Under the pieces are notes generated by a model. The model was not told the origin of the DNA. It saw only the letters and a list, made by a program, of their open reading frames with translations, and did no database searches. Positions 1 through 9,600 of a stretch of 10,644 nt of DNA are shown here, one piece after another. Both the position numbers and the translations under genes were made by a program. Position 1 is the stretch's first letter. Every line of letters begins with the position of its first letter. This stretch comes from Chromera velia (Eukaryota; Sar; Chromeraceae): the NCBI GenBank assembly GCA_018398765.1, contig JAHBMJ010003445.1, positions 1-10,644 on the forward strand, given 5' to 3'.

Positions 1-190
1 CTGAGGGATGGATGGATGGATGGATGGATTGATGGATGGATGGATGGAGTGAGTGTGGGATGAATAGGTGGAGTGATCGAGTGAGGAGGGATGGATGGAG
101 TGATGGAGTGATGAGGGATGGATGGATGGGTGGATGGAGTGAGGGAGTGACTGAGGGATGGACTGAGGGATGGATGGATGGATAGATGGA
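1..190. repeat. Degenerate GGAT / GGAGTGA satellite
   Basis: Tandem GGAT units are mixed with GGAGTGA and GAGGGAT variants across the first 190 bases, and the array appears to run off the left edge. It is strongly purine-rich on the plus strand. No coding potential or promoter is seen in it. Confidence 0.9.
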
Positions 191-212
191 GTGACTGTTT
201 TCAGAGCCTCCG

Positions 213-372
213 TTTTTTTTTTTTTTTCACACGTCTATATCTCTTACGCTATCCCCTCTTTGTCTGCTCCCACCCCCTCCTTTTTTTGCTTGTTTTTGCT
301 ACCTGATGACGCAGCTGTTTGTCTATAAAGGTTGGCCAGGTTTGTACCTTCATTTTTTTTTTCTCTTTGCAG
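213..372 (+). other. Probable intron 3' end with splice acceptor
   Basis: This stretch holds a T run (213-227), then a pyrimidine-rich segment, and a second T-rich run ending in ctctttgcag at 363-372, a good match to a eukaryotic 3' splice site. A weaker acceptor-like cag lies near 310. The open frame that follows has amino-acid composition unlike the upstream translation. The intron's 5' end would lie left of the window. No branch point can be named with confidence. Confidence 0.45.
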
Positions 373-700
373 GTGGGCCAAGGTAAAGCCTACAGACGCA
401 GGTGTGGAGAAAACACACAAGATGATCAGTCTCCTCAACGAGGCCCTAGAAGTCGTCTTCGGTGATTTATCCAAGCATACAGTCACCAACAAGGCCAGGA
501 AGAGAGTCACCGTCTCAGTCACGGTCGTCCATCACTTTACGACCTCTTTGAATAACAGAATTGGATACGCGGAAGGAGAGGCAAGAAGGGCCACTGAAGA
601 GGCCACTGCTAGGGCGGCCGCTGCTAGGGCCGCTGCTACAGGCATGCAGGAGGGGGAGAGTGTAGGAAGAGGATGCCAAAATGGAAGACGTTCAGGATGA
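373..700 (+). CDS. Probable terminal exon, protein with weak histone-fold resemblance
   Basis: The frame is open from the acceptor at 372 (first full codon TGG at 374) to TGA at 698-700, giving about 108 residues. The first half (HKMISLLNEALEVVFGDLSK, then ARKRVTVSVTVV) resembles in spacing the helix 2 to helix 3 part of small histone-fold proteins; histone H4 has AKRKTVTAMDVV at that point. The usual Asp of helix 3 is Thr here, and the match is short. The second half is an Ala/Arg/Glu-rich tail (EGEARRATEEATARAAAARA) that would be helical. An ATG at 332 lies inside the pyrimidine-rich tract and is an unlikely start. I do not recognise the gene. It could also be an unrelated charged protein or a chance open frame, since there is no transcript evidence. 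Confidence 0.4.
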
Positions 701-1198
701 GAAGGAGGGACGGAAGGTACCACTCCGAGAAAGGTTGGCCCACTGGCAGCCATTGGGGGGGCAAAGAGGTTATCCCCCTCCTCATTATCATAGTCAAAAT
801 AAGATAAAATTTCATAAAAATGATATTATTTACTCAATATTTTATTTTACACGCTCTAAGTTGGTGCACTAGATGAATCAAAAGCTCCAGTCTTCGTAAA
901 TTGCCCCAGAAACGTCCTAAAAGTTAGAATTCTTTCATAAAAAAATGCTTTTCAAAATATGATAAAATATAATAAAATATGAGGGAAATTAGTGACAAAA
1001 TTCACAAAAAAAAAAAGACTAAAATATGACTATTCAATAGTTTTTTTTTACCATTTTTTTTTTTCGTAAAATGTATTGATTGAATGAATGGGAGTCGGTT
1101 CATTCACTGGCAATTTGTAGGTGTTTGTAGACTTGTGTAGGAGTTTTTGTTTGTCTGTGTACAATATATACAAAAAAAAATAAAACCACAAAAAAAAA

Positions 1199-1257
1199 GT
1201 AAAATATGACTAAAATATGTTTTTTTTGTAATATTTTATAATATTTAGTCATATTAG
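1199..1257. repeat. AT-rich inverted repeat (hairpin)
   Basis: The word tatgactaaaatat (about 1205-1218) is answered by atatttagtcata at about 1242-1254, with one base unpaired. An AT-rich loop with a T run lies between them. A further copy of actaaaatatgact lies at 1018-1032. It could be the end of a decayed miniature element or simple AT-rich drift. No target duplication was found. Confidence 0.4.
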
Positions 1258-1293
1258 CTGCTGGGAGCACGGCTCCACTCTAGCAAAGCCAAC

Positions 1294-1348
1294 TTCATTC
1301 ATTCATTCATTCATTTATTTATTCATTCATTCATTCATTCATTCATTT
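1294..1348. repeat. (ATTC)n microsatellite
   Basis: About thirteen tandem ATTC/ATTT units, nearly perfect. Short TGAA-type words at about 1080-1110 echo the same unit on the other strand. Confidence 0.9.
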
Positions 1349-1420
1349 ACTAAAAGTTTTATAAGGTAGTTGCTGTCTAACTTGCCAGCTTTAATTTGCT
1401 GTTCCGTCAGGCCTACGGAA

Positions 1421-1428
1421 GCTATAGG
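1421..1428. repeat. Target-site duplication of hAT-A, left copy
   Basis: gctatagg directly precedes the hAT terminus. The same eight bases follow the other terminus at 2910-2917. Eight bases is the standard duplication length for hAT elements. Confidence 0.95.
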
Positions 1429-1451
1429 TAGTGACCATGTTTGATTTGATT
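1429..1451 (+). repeat. hAT-A terminal inverted repeat (3' end of element)
   Basis: Begins TAGTGACCATGTTTGATTTG and is identical over 23 bases to the reverse complement of 2887-2909. Beyond that, both ends continue as TTTGA-rich sequence that is similar but shifted. The start fits the loose hAT terminal pattern YARNG. Confidence 0.93.
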
Positions 1452-1830
1452 ATATTTGATTTAATTTGATTTGATTTGAGCTTCAACCTCAAATATTTGA
1501 TATTTGAGGTAAGATTTGAGGTTAACCTCTTAGGGTTCCTCACTAAGTCACTGACTTACTGTCACTCTGATCATTTTTCTCATGACAATAGTTATCAGAA
1601 CATTTCTGATGTGTGTTTCAAAAATTTAAAAAAATGTATATAAAATTATAACTTATCAGTTCTGTAAAAAAAATATGCCTGTGTGGCAGTATATATACAC
1701 TAGTCACTGAAACTCACTCTAGTACTAATAGAGCCTGAAATTAAGAACGTAAAATTGATAGATTTGAAATTATATATGACTTTTTGTTGATACGATAAAG
1801 TTAGAACACGTACCAAAATTGAGGTGACAA

Positions 1831-2271
1831 TCACTCAGCTTTATGGCACTTCCTTTTCCTTTTCTTTATGATCACTTTTTTCAATGTGAATCGAATCGAT
1901 CGGTGGTGGGAGCTGCTGAGAGCTTTTTTTCTGGCTTTGCTATTGCTGTTGGTGTTGGAACCGTCCTGTTTCTGGGCAGCTAAGCATCCAGAGTTGGTAA
2001 GTTCGGCTACCCTCTGTGCCACGTCAGAGTTGACAACAAGCCCCTTGTATTGGAAGTGAATATAGAGAGGTCGGTAGCCTTCTTCACCCGGAGTGATGAC
2101 TTTCTCAGGAGGGGGAAGTTTTCCCACAGCCTTCTCAGCATTTGCGTCTGCGGCCGCCTCCTTTAGTTTCAAATTGGTCCTCCTGCCAGGCCCTGCAGGA
2201 GCACCCCCCCCTCCAGTACTGTCAGCAGCCCCCCCATTGCCTTTTCCCTTGCCTTTCTGGAACTGCTCCAC
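1831..2271 (-). pseudogene. hAT-A tail frame: basic, unrecognised C-terminal segment
   Basis: An open frame of about 146 codons has no ATG (first possible codon is GTG), so it can only have been read as part of a longer protein. In order it shows a Gly/Lys-rich start (KGKGKGNGG), a segment with LPPPEKVITPGEEGYRPLYI (from about residue 52), a stretch ending VAELTNSG, and a very basic end KKRKRKCHKAE that could act as a nuclear-localisation signal. The part from GKLPPPEK onward is shared with hAT-B (10075-10455), where 29 codons are additionally present. Its frame differs from that of the transposase fragment just upstream (2648-2260), so the two are not joined here. I do not recognise this segment as a known domain. 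Confidence 0.6.
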
Positions 2272-2648
2272 ACCAACAGGGATCCAAAAAGGATTGTCGT
2301 CTCGGGATTCAAAAAGGAGGCTGAATCCATCTCAAAGTTCTCTGTCAGCCAATGGATTTTGATCGCCAGGAACCCTGACTTTCCTGAATGTGACCACATG
2401 TCGAGGGTGATCGACACTCGTCGGGTCGCTGCTTTTTTCAACCTGTCTTTGATTGACAGAATAATCTCGTTCTTCAGTGTTGGGAGCAGAAGTCTCTGCA
2501 CCTTCCCCATAGACGGGAGATCGTAGCGGGGATCCAATGCCTTGACCAGCTTTCGCAATGCCTGGTTTTCTGTGAGATGAGGCCAGCCAGCACTGGCTGA
2601 TCGGTTTACCTTTGCATGAAGTAAAAAGGAGTGAAACGTTAATTTCAA
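2260..2648 (-). pseudogene. hAT transposase, internal fragment
   Basis: The translation contains ALRKLVKALDPRYDLPS, then LLPTLKNEI, then RRVSITLDMWSHSGKSGFLA and IHWLTENFEMDSASF. This is the order and spacing seen in ZBED/hAT transposases just before and at the first catalytic Asp (the D of LDMWS). The rest of the RNase H-like core with the other acidic residues, and the C-terminal hAT domain, are missing. There is no ATG at the head: a stop lies at 2657-2655 and the first in-frame codon used here is TTG. Downstream of about 2310 the frame becomes low-complexity and no longer looks like transposase, so the useful fragment is about 110 residues. The segment 2126-2596 has no counterpart in hAT-B. 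Confidence 0.8.
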
Positions 2649-2886
2649 TACAGCTCAAAACGTTTTTTTTTTGAGAGCAAACCATCAAGATTTAGGTTTT
2701 TTCATTTGAATTAGCATGCGTGACGGATCGGTACTTGCAAAAGTTTTTTCGGGACCTTCATATTTGAGGTTGAAAGTCATATTAATCAAATATTTGATCG
2801 TATTTTGATAGGTCTTTAAACACTAGGTCCTCCCTGACTGGATATTTGATTTGAGCTTAAGCCCTACCTCAAATCAAATTAAATCA

Positions 2887-2909
2887 AATCAAATCAAACA
2901 TGGTCACTA
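2887..2909 (-). repeat. hAT-A terminal inverted repeat (5' end of element)
   Basis: Reverse complement of the first 23 bases of the element (1429-1451). The same terminus, in the other orientation, begins hAT-B at 9269. Confidence 0.93.
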
Positions 2910-2917
2910 GCTATAGG
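2910..2917. repeat. Target-site duplication of hAT-A, right copy
   Basis: gctatagg, the second copy of the duplication. The uninterrupted target is preserved once in the other LTR at 9068-9075. Confidence 0.95.
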
Positions 2918-3167
2918 GCTCAGATATGTGCTTATACGATCTTACACATAGAGGTCTATTAGAGAGGGCACCTTTCCTTCAGGCTTGCCTTCTCTCTATA
3001 ACAGGCAGCATGTATGCGCATCCATTCTCTGTATCTGAGAATTGCTGTCAATAATAGGTATGCGTCTGTATTGAATCAATCACTCTGTATTGGACCCTTT
3101 TACTATTAGGTCGATCTTGCTTATCGAAGGACTTAGTGTTTCTCTTATTTATGATCCATAACAATCA

Positions 3168-3180
3168 CTCCCCCCTTTTA
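3168..3180 (-). other. Polypurine tract
   Basis: On the minus strand taaaaggggggag lies immediately before the TG that opens the 3' LTR. This is the expected position and composition for the RNase H-resistant primer of plus-strand DNA synthesis. Confidence 0.88.
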
Positions 3181-3378
3181 GCTTGTGTGTCCCGCACAAT
3201 TCACACCTTTCACCGATCCCAGCCACCTACATCGGCAATCAAAGAACCACCATTGGCGCGGCTGCACCATATGACACGAAGGGCGGGAAAACATAAGAAG
3301 GGTAGGAAAAAAGGAATGATGGATCGAATCGATTGAAACAGCACAGTTATCACTTCATGTCATGGAGCAATCAACAGT
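3181..3378 (-). other. Retrotransposon 3' untranslated region
   Basis: A stretch of 198 bases between the integrase stop and the polypurine tract. No convincing coding frame was found on either strand, and nothing suggests an extra gene such as env. Confidence 0.7.
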
Positions 3379-4990
<1,612 letters not shown>

Positions 4991-6925
4991 TAGGCACAAC
5001 GAGTTGCTCTCTTTTCTCCACCCCTCTCCCCTTAAATCGGTACAGCAGGCCATCTCTGAATTTAAACGCACTCTCTTCCAAAAGCACCTGCCTTGCCTGC
5101 CTCCTGTCTGTCGGCACAATACCTTTCGTAAAATATCTGTAGTGGTCCCCCAACACCGGATCTTTCGGCAACTCCTCTCTCACTCTGTCTAAAAATGCCT
5201 TGTTCGCTTGCAGCGGCGCAGCCTTTGCCTGCCTGTGCACACCTACCATGACTGCCCCCATACCTGTCCGGATCTCGGTGCTCCCGTCTGTAGGTTGGTT
5301 GCAATGCCTGCACAGTGGGACGCCACTGTCGACACAAACAGGCAACGGCTTCTGCGGCATTCGGGAGAGAGCGTCTGCGTCTGCATGGGCTTTTCCCGAC
5401 TTGTGAACATACCGCAGCCCAAATTCCTGCAACTCCAACGCCCAATTCCTCACTCTCTCATTCGCCACTTTCCTATCCTCCATCGCCAGATTGGGTTTGT
5501 GATCGGTGACTGCATACGTGCGTCCACCAATCAGATAGTGACGCCACTGACGGCAGCAGTACACAAGACCTAAGGCCTCCCTCTTTACTGGGCTATAATT
5601 CCTCTCGGCGGCACTCAACGCCCTGCTCGCATAGGCAATCACCACCTCCTTTCCGTTGACTTCTTGTGTGAGAAGACCTCCCATGGAGACCTTGCACGCG
5701 TCTGGCTTGACGGTGAAAGGGCGGCTCATGTCTGGAAAGGCAAGGATAGAGGGGGTAGTGAGGCGTCTCTTCAATTCGGTAAAGATTGCCTCTGCCTCCT
5801 CACCCCACTGGAAGGGAAGGGGACGGCCTTCCTTGTCAGCCGGTTTCAGTAGCTCATGGAGGGGATGCGTTAACCTCGCAAAGCCTGCAATAAAATGACG
5901 GTAATATGAGCAGAGATAAAGGAAGGAGCGCAGCTCTTTTCGGTCTTTTGGGGACTTCCATTCCAATACCTTCTTTACATTCTTTCGACTTGGCTTGATC
6001 CCCCTGAAGGAGACTGAATGTCCCAAATACTCCACCTCTCTCAATGCAATCTGCGCTTTCTCTAACTTTAGCTTAAGGTTTGCCTGCCTCACCAATCCCA
6101 AAACCTCCCTCAAATCCCTCAAATGCTCTGCGTGCGAGGGGGAGAAAACAATGATGTCATCGATGTAGACGAGGGCGATGTCTCTCATCAAACCTGCGAA
6201 GAGCAACGTCATCACACGCTGGAAGATGCTTGGTGCGTTCACGAGCCCAAACGGCATGCGTGTGAACTCATACAGACCGAAAGGAGTCACAAAAGCAGTT
6301 TTCTCTGCGTTTGCTTCGTGCATCTTCAGCTAGAAGAAGCCGGAGGTGTAATCGAGAACAGAAAACACCTGTGCTCCTGCAAGACGGTCGAGGGTTTCTT
6401 GGATGCGGGGAAGGGGGAACAAGTCACGTTTGGTTGCCTGATTCAGCTTGCGGAAGTCAAGGCAGAAACGGGTGGTGCCATTAGGCTTCTTTACAAGGAC
6501 GACGGGCGCAGCCCATGGAGAGCTGGACTTGCGGATGACACCCCCCTCTTCCATTGCCTCAATCTCCTTCTTCACATGGTTGTGTTGGTGGTAGGGCACT
6601 CTGTCCTGATTCCATCTGATGGGAGGGGCGTCGCCTATGGGGATTTGGACTTCGTACGGCTGCCCATTCAGTCGCAATTCGCCGATATCAAAGCGGGAGC
6701 GAGACCAGAGGTCGCTATACTCTCGGAGGAGGGATTCGTACTTCCCTCTGACCTCAGACGGGATGTGCGAGAGATCAACTTTCGGAAGTGAAGGGGACGG
6801 CGGGGGATTCTGCGGTGGGGTAGATGTCATCACGTTGGCTGTGACGGCTGTGACGGCTATGACTGAGGCAACACGGCTGGCTGGCTTAGTAAAAGTAAGG
6901 AGGGACTCCGCACCCAACCGAAGAC
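4991..6925 (-). pseudogene. pol: Reverse transcriptase and RNase H region of pol
   Basis: This part copies the element's RNA into DNA and degrades the RNA strand. One frame runs from about 6925 to beyond 4990, broken by a single TAG at 6332-6330. RT proper starts near 6569 ([20 protein letters not shown]), has its first catalytic Asp at 6353-6351 ([10 protein letters not shown]), then the broken codon in a position that is normally Gln in this family, then FVTPFGLYEFTRMPFGL and YIDD at 6167-6156. RNase H occupies about 5717-5361 with all four acidic residues visible: D in KPDAC, E in VKREALGL, D in VTDHKPN and D in ADALSR. The Thr before the first Asp (TDAS in relatives) is Lys. A connection of about 125 residues leads to integrase. 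Apart from the stop, the catalytic residues are intact, so the break looks recent. Confidence 0.95.
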
Positions 6926-7198
6926 GTTTAGGACTTCGATGGTGGCAACGCCGGCCCTCATTGTGACTATCTGGTCTGGGACTGCAAGGCCTGGGTGCGC
7001 TCAGGGAAAATTTTGACGCAAAATGACTGTTTCTTCTTCTCCTACTCCATCTACATCCACCCGGAGAAGCGCACAGGAACGCTTCGTGACTTTTGTGCAG
7101 CGGAGGGGAGCCACACGCATCGGCTTCCGTCCGTCATTGTACCAACAGTGAAATATAGGAAGATCAGCAATAACCAACCTGTCCTCTCTGTAATGGTA
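6926..7198 (-). pseudogene. pol: Protease-RT linker of pol
   Basis: After the TAG that ends the protease frame (7201-7199) the same frame stays open with protein-like composition (YHYREDRLVIADLPI...) except for TGA at 7003-7001, and continues through [17 protein letters not shown] to about 6912. RT is read in another frame, so a frame change lies at about 6930-6910. The segment is best seen as the damaged linker between protease and RT, not as non-coding DNA. I see no extra domain in it. Confidence 0.6.
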
Positions 7199-7888
7199 CT
7201 ACACGACTGGGTCTTTGAGCTTAAGAAAGTCCTGCCCAAGGACCAGGTCGTACCCCGTGTCGGCTGTGACGAGGAGAGTGTGCAGGAATTTTTTCTCTGG
7301 GTTGTTGGGGTGAGAGAGTGAGATCGTGGTCTCCCCCAGCACCTTCAACCCACTCCCTCCAGCCGCTGACAGCGCCAGGGTAGCCGGAACCACTGGGCTG
7401 TCTGCATACAAAGTCAGTAACACATCTATGAATGAGACCTCTGCACCTGAATCAAGTATTCCTGTCGTCTTATGTCCATTTCCAACCACAAAACTTACTT
7501 TCGACTGACTACCGACCTTAACGGAAGCACTCTGTGCCCACGTGCTTGTTGGTTTCGTTTTTTCTCTTTCGGGCATTCGTACCGGCAAGGGAGATGGAAG
7601 CACGGGCTGCCTACGCGCTTTTTCAAAAGCAAATCTCTTCCCTGCACTGTCGTCCTCTCTCGAAAAGCAGCCTTTCCTTTTCATTTCATGAAGTGGAGCA
7701 TGGAGATACGCAGAGAGAGGACGAGGCAACTGAGGTTGGGTGGTAGGGACTGCCTCTACTGTGTCCCTCCACCCCATTCGTTTCCCGAGTACCGCAGTTC
7801 TGGACAGTTCGCGACGAAGTGTGATGGCGACCTGCAATGGTGGCATGTTGGCACTCGTTGTCCAAATGGTGGAGCATGCCCATTCTGT
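7199..7888 (-). pseudogene. pol: Protease region of pol, entered by -1 frameshift from gag
   Basis: This is a retropepsin-type aspartic protease that would cut Gag-Pol. The frame opens at 7888 (TAG at 7891-7889 closes it upstream) and overlaps gag by 133 bases in the -1 relation. The protein would enter it at the slippery site 7786-7780, so the ATG at 7846 is not needed as a start. The domain lies at about 7498-7211: LDSGAEVSFI with the catalytic Asp in DSG at 7453-7445, an AAGGSG turn in the flap region, and DLVLGQDFL near the end. A basic, Pro/Arg-rich linker of about 90 residues precedes it. The stop at 7201-7199 is premature, since the same frame continues as protein-like sequence after it. 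Confidence 0.92.
7723..7786 (-). promoter_or_regulatory. Predicted -1 ribosomal frameshift signal (slippery site plus pseudoknot)
   Basis: G_GGA_AAC (7786-7780) sits in the gag reading frame just before the gag stop (7758-7756). After a 5-base spacer, stem 1 pairs GGGTGGAGGGA (7774-7764) with TCCCT-A-CCACCC (7749-7738), 11 pairs with one bulged A. Inside its loop GAGGCA (7756-7751) can pair with TGCCTC (7728-7723), 6 pairs, giving an H-type pseudoknot. Loop sizes are 7, 1 and 9 bases. GGGAAAC is a known retroviral slippery heptamer (for example simian type D gag-pro). Reading on after the slip gives the protease frame directly. Confidence 0.85.
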
Positions 7889-9009
7889 CTATACCCAAAG
7901 TGACTGTTGTTGAAACCGTTGTGACCTCCTCTGCCTCTGTACATGCCCCTTGGCATTCCTCCTTGTCCCCTGTATCCACCTCTCCATCCTGAGCCTGCAT
8001 TTCGGCCAGGCGTGAAGCCGTATACGACTTGAGGAGACGGCTGATTGCCGTAGACGGCATAGCCGCCCCGACCCCCTCGCGGCATCGAATTGCCCCTGCC
8101 GCGGCCGCGAGTGTGCAAAGCCGCTATGCTGGCCTCAACGCGCTCAAGCCTGTCTGTCAACTTCTCCCATCGTTCAAGGTCAGACGCTGATTGCGTACTC
8201 TGGACGGCAGCGAGTTTGGCTCTGGCTTTCTTCTGCAGCTTGGCATGGAGATGCTCGGTTCTCTTTACCAAGTCATTCCATTCGGAGAAGGCGGGTTCAA
8301 TTTCCAGGGCTTCCCGCATTTTGGGATAGAGGGCGTTGATGAATGGCGTAATACGATGGTTGCGAATAGCGTTTGGGTTAGCGGCCATGAAGGTATCGAT
8401 GAATTGGTCAACGAACGGTTGGAATGTGTCTGCGACACTTAGTTTCACGTCTGCCATCGTATATGCCGCGTGCTTTTCTTTCATGCCTCCCCCACCATAG
8501 GCATCGAGGAATCATGCATCTACTTCATCGACGGTGGAGCATGTTCCTCTCTTCTTGTCCCACTGCTGCACCAGGTCGGTGTCAACAAAGTGCATACCAA
8601 GCAACAGTTTGTATTCGTCGACGTTGAGGTTGCCGGCTTTCACTTTATCACGGAATTGGCTGAACTAAGTCCTCCCATTCTTCTTTTTGGGGTCAAATAC
8701 CTCTACGACTCTCTTCACCTCTGCCAGTGCCTTCAGTTTATCTACATCAATTGCCATGTTCGGTCCTTGCCCTGCCTGTATCAATTCCTCTAAGTCAGTC
8801 TGTTGTTCAGATGCTGAACGGTGCGTGATTGCTAGGCTTTCGATAACAATCTCCCCTTCCTCCGTGAAGAGGGTGCCTACCGAGGAAGGAGGAGGAGTGT
8901 CGATGTTCTCCAACCAGGGGTGGATGGAAGGAATCGAAAGGGAACTCTGGCTTCCTCCTTGCAGATAGGAGGTACCGTTCCTCTTCTCATGATTCCGGTC
9001 TGTATTGTG
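7756..9009 (-). pseudogene. gag: Gag (capsid / nucleocapsid), two internal stops
   Basis: This is the structural protein that packages element RNA. One frame runs from after the stop at 9012-9010 to TAG at 7758-7756, interrupted by TAG at 8667-8665 and TGA at 8514-8512. The part before the stops is acidic (EEGEIVIES... DLEELIQAGQG). The part from ATG 8484 has a helical capsid-like region (VADTFQPFVDQFIDTF... ALYPKMREALEIEP), a possible coiled coil (DLERWEKLTDRLERVEASI), an RGG/Gly-rich RNA-binding stretch (RGRGRG, RGGRGG, YRGRGG) and a CCHC zinc knuckle at 7845-7804 (C-X2-C-X4-H-X4-C, CHHCRSPSHFVANC). No in-frame ATG precedes the first 50 or so residues; an ATG at 8990-8988 is in another frame, so the true start is uncertain and may itself be damaged. 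Confidence 0.88.
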
Positions 9010-9015
9010 TTAACT

Positions 9016-9045
9016 GGACCGGGAACCCGGAAGCTCTGCTAACCA
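9016..9045 (-). other. Primer-binding site, resembling initiator-tRNA-Met type
   Basis: One base after the end of the 5' LTR (CA at 9048-9047 in minus-strand order) the minus strand reads TGGTTAGCAGAGCTTCC. TGG is the complement of a tRNA CCA end. AGCAGAG matches the complement of the acceptor end of eukaryotic initiator tRNA-Met, but with one extra T and divergence after nine or so bases. The position is secure; the tRNA identity is tentative. Confidence 0.65.
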
Positions 9046-9046
9046 C

Positions 9047-9268
9047 TGTTCCGTCAGGCCTATGGAAGCTATAGGGCTCAGATACGTGCTTATACAATCT
9101 TACACATAGAGGTCTATTAGAGAGGGCACCTTTCCTTCAGGCTTGCCTTCTCTCTATAACAGGCAGCATGTATGCGCATCCATTCTCTGTATCTGAGAAT
9201 TGCTGTTAATAATAGGCACGCGTCTGTATTGAATCAATCACTCTGTATTGGACCCTTTTACTATTAGG
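9047..9268 (-). repeat. 5' LTR (right), cut by hAT-B
   Basis: A direct copy of 1400-1428 plus 2918-3110, 222 bases with no indel. By eye six bases differ, all transitions. It begins TGTTCCGTCAGG and stops at ctattagg, where hAT-B starts; the other LTR continues there with tcgatcttgc. It contains the intact, undisturbed target site of hAT-A (9068-9075). Confidence 0.92.
9261..9268. repeat. Target-site duplication of hAT-B (first copy)
   Basis: ctattagg directly precedes the hAT terminus. The empty target is at 3103-3110 in the other LTR. The second copy should follow the far terminus outside the window, so the duplication is predicted, not seen. Confidence 0.8.
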
Positions 9269-9291
9269 TAGTGACCATGTTTGATTTGATT
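9269..9291 (+). repeat. hAT-B terminal inverted repeat (5' end)
   Basis: Identical over 23 bases to both ends of hAT-A (1429-1451; 2909-2887 reversed). It continues as TTTGATTTGA repeats. The subterminal region has a near-palindrome atcaaatatttgat at about 9373-9386. Confidence 0.9.
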
Positions 9292-9600
9292 TGATTTGAT
9301 TTGAGGTAGGGTTTAAGCTCAAATCAAATATCGAGTCAGGGAGGACCTAGTGTTTAAAGACCTATCAAATACGATCAAATATTTGATTAATATAACTTTC
9401 AACCTCAAATATGAAGGTCCCGAAAAAACTTTTGCAAGTACCGATCCGTCACGCATGCTGATTCAAATGAAAAAACCTAAATCTTGATGGTTTGCTCTCA
9501 AAAAAAAAAACGTTTTGAGCTGCACTGAAATTGACGTTTCACCCCCTTTTACTTCATACAGAGGTAAACCGATCAGCTGAACGTTTTGCCGAACAGCTGT

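Larger units (their letters stand above)
701..1399. other. AT-rich gene-free spacer
   Basis: Many A and T runs and repeats of aaaatatga-like words fill this stretch (for example 951-985, 1017-1030 and 1199-1220). No open frame has convincing composition. A few ataaaat-type words near 800 could serve as poly(A) signals for the exon ending at 700, but this is not testable here. The stretch ends directly at the LTR of the retrotransposon. Confidence 0.7.
1429..2909 (-). mobile_element. hAT-A: complete hAT-superfamily transposon, non-autonomous deletion derivative
   Basis: The 1,481-base element is bounded by inverted repeats starting TAGTGACCATG and by the 8-base duplication gctatagg. Its remnant coding frames run on the minus strand, so its 5' end is at 2909. 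It keeps a middle piece of a hAT transposase, including the first catalytic-Asp region (ITLDMWS), and a basic tail frame, but lacks the C-terminal hAT dimerisation domain and an N-terminal zinc finger. It is too short to encode a working transposase and would depend on one supplied in trans. It sits inside the 3' LTR of the retrotransposon and is therefore younger than it. Confidence 0.93.
1400..3167 (-). repeat. 3' LTR (left), split by hAT-A
   Basis: The LTR starts with TG at 1400 and ends with CA at 3167 on the plus strand, so it is a TG...CA LTR in either reading. Segments 1400-1428 and 2918-3110 match the other LTR (9047-9075 and 9076-9268) with no length change. Segment 3111-3167 has no partner in the window. 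Without the 1,481-base hAT and one 8-base duplication, the LTR is 279 bases. The right boundary is supported by the adjacent polypurine tract, and the left boundary by the point where similarity to the other LTR stops. Confidence 0.9.

Noticed and set aside
244-522. Minus-strand open frame of 92 codons opposite the candidate exon
   Set aside because: It runs antisense through the poly-pyrimidine tract and the exon, with no domain and biased composition; a shadow frame.
681-872. Short plus-strand frame after the exon stop
   Set aside because: The second half is translated AT-rich spacer; there is no motif and no splice evidence.
1-1348. CRISPR-like array in the tandem repeats
   Set aside because: The repeats are 4-7 base tandem satellites without spacers, in eukaryotic DNA.
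1868-2362. Plus-strand frames across hAT-A
   Set aside because: They are opposite-strand shadows of the transposase and tail frames; hydrophobic runs come from reversed Lys/Glu codons.
3181-3378. A third ORF (env-like) after integrase
   Set aside because: Only 198 bases lie between the integrase stop and the polypurine tract, with no signal peptide or membrane segment on the element strand.
6123-6791. A 222-codon plus-strand frame across the RT gene
   Set aside because: Long, but it lies exactly opposite RT, whose motifs (YIDD, MPFGL) are clear on the minus strand. No independent domain seen.
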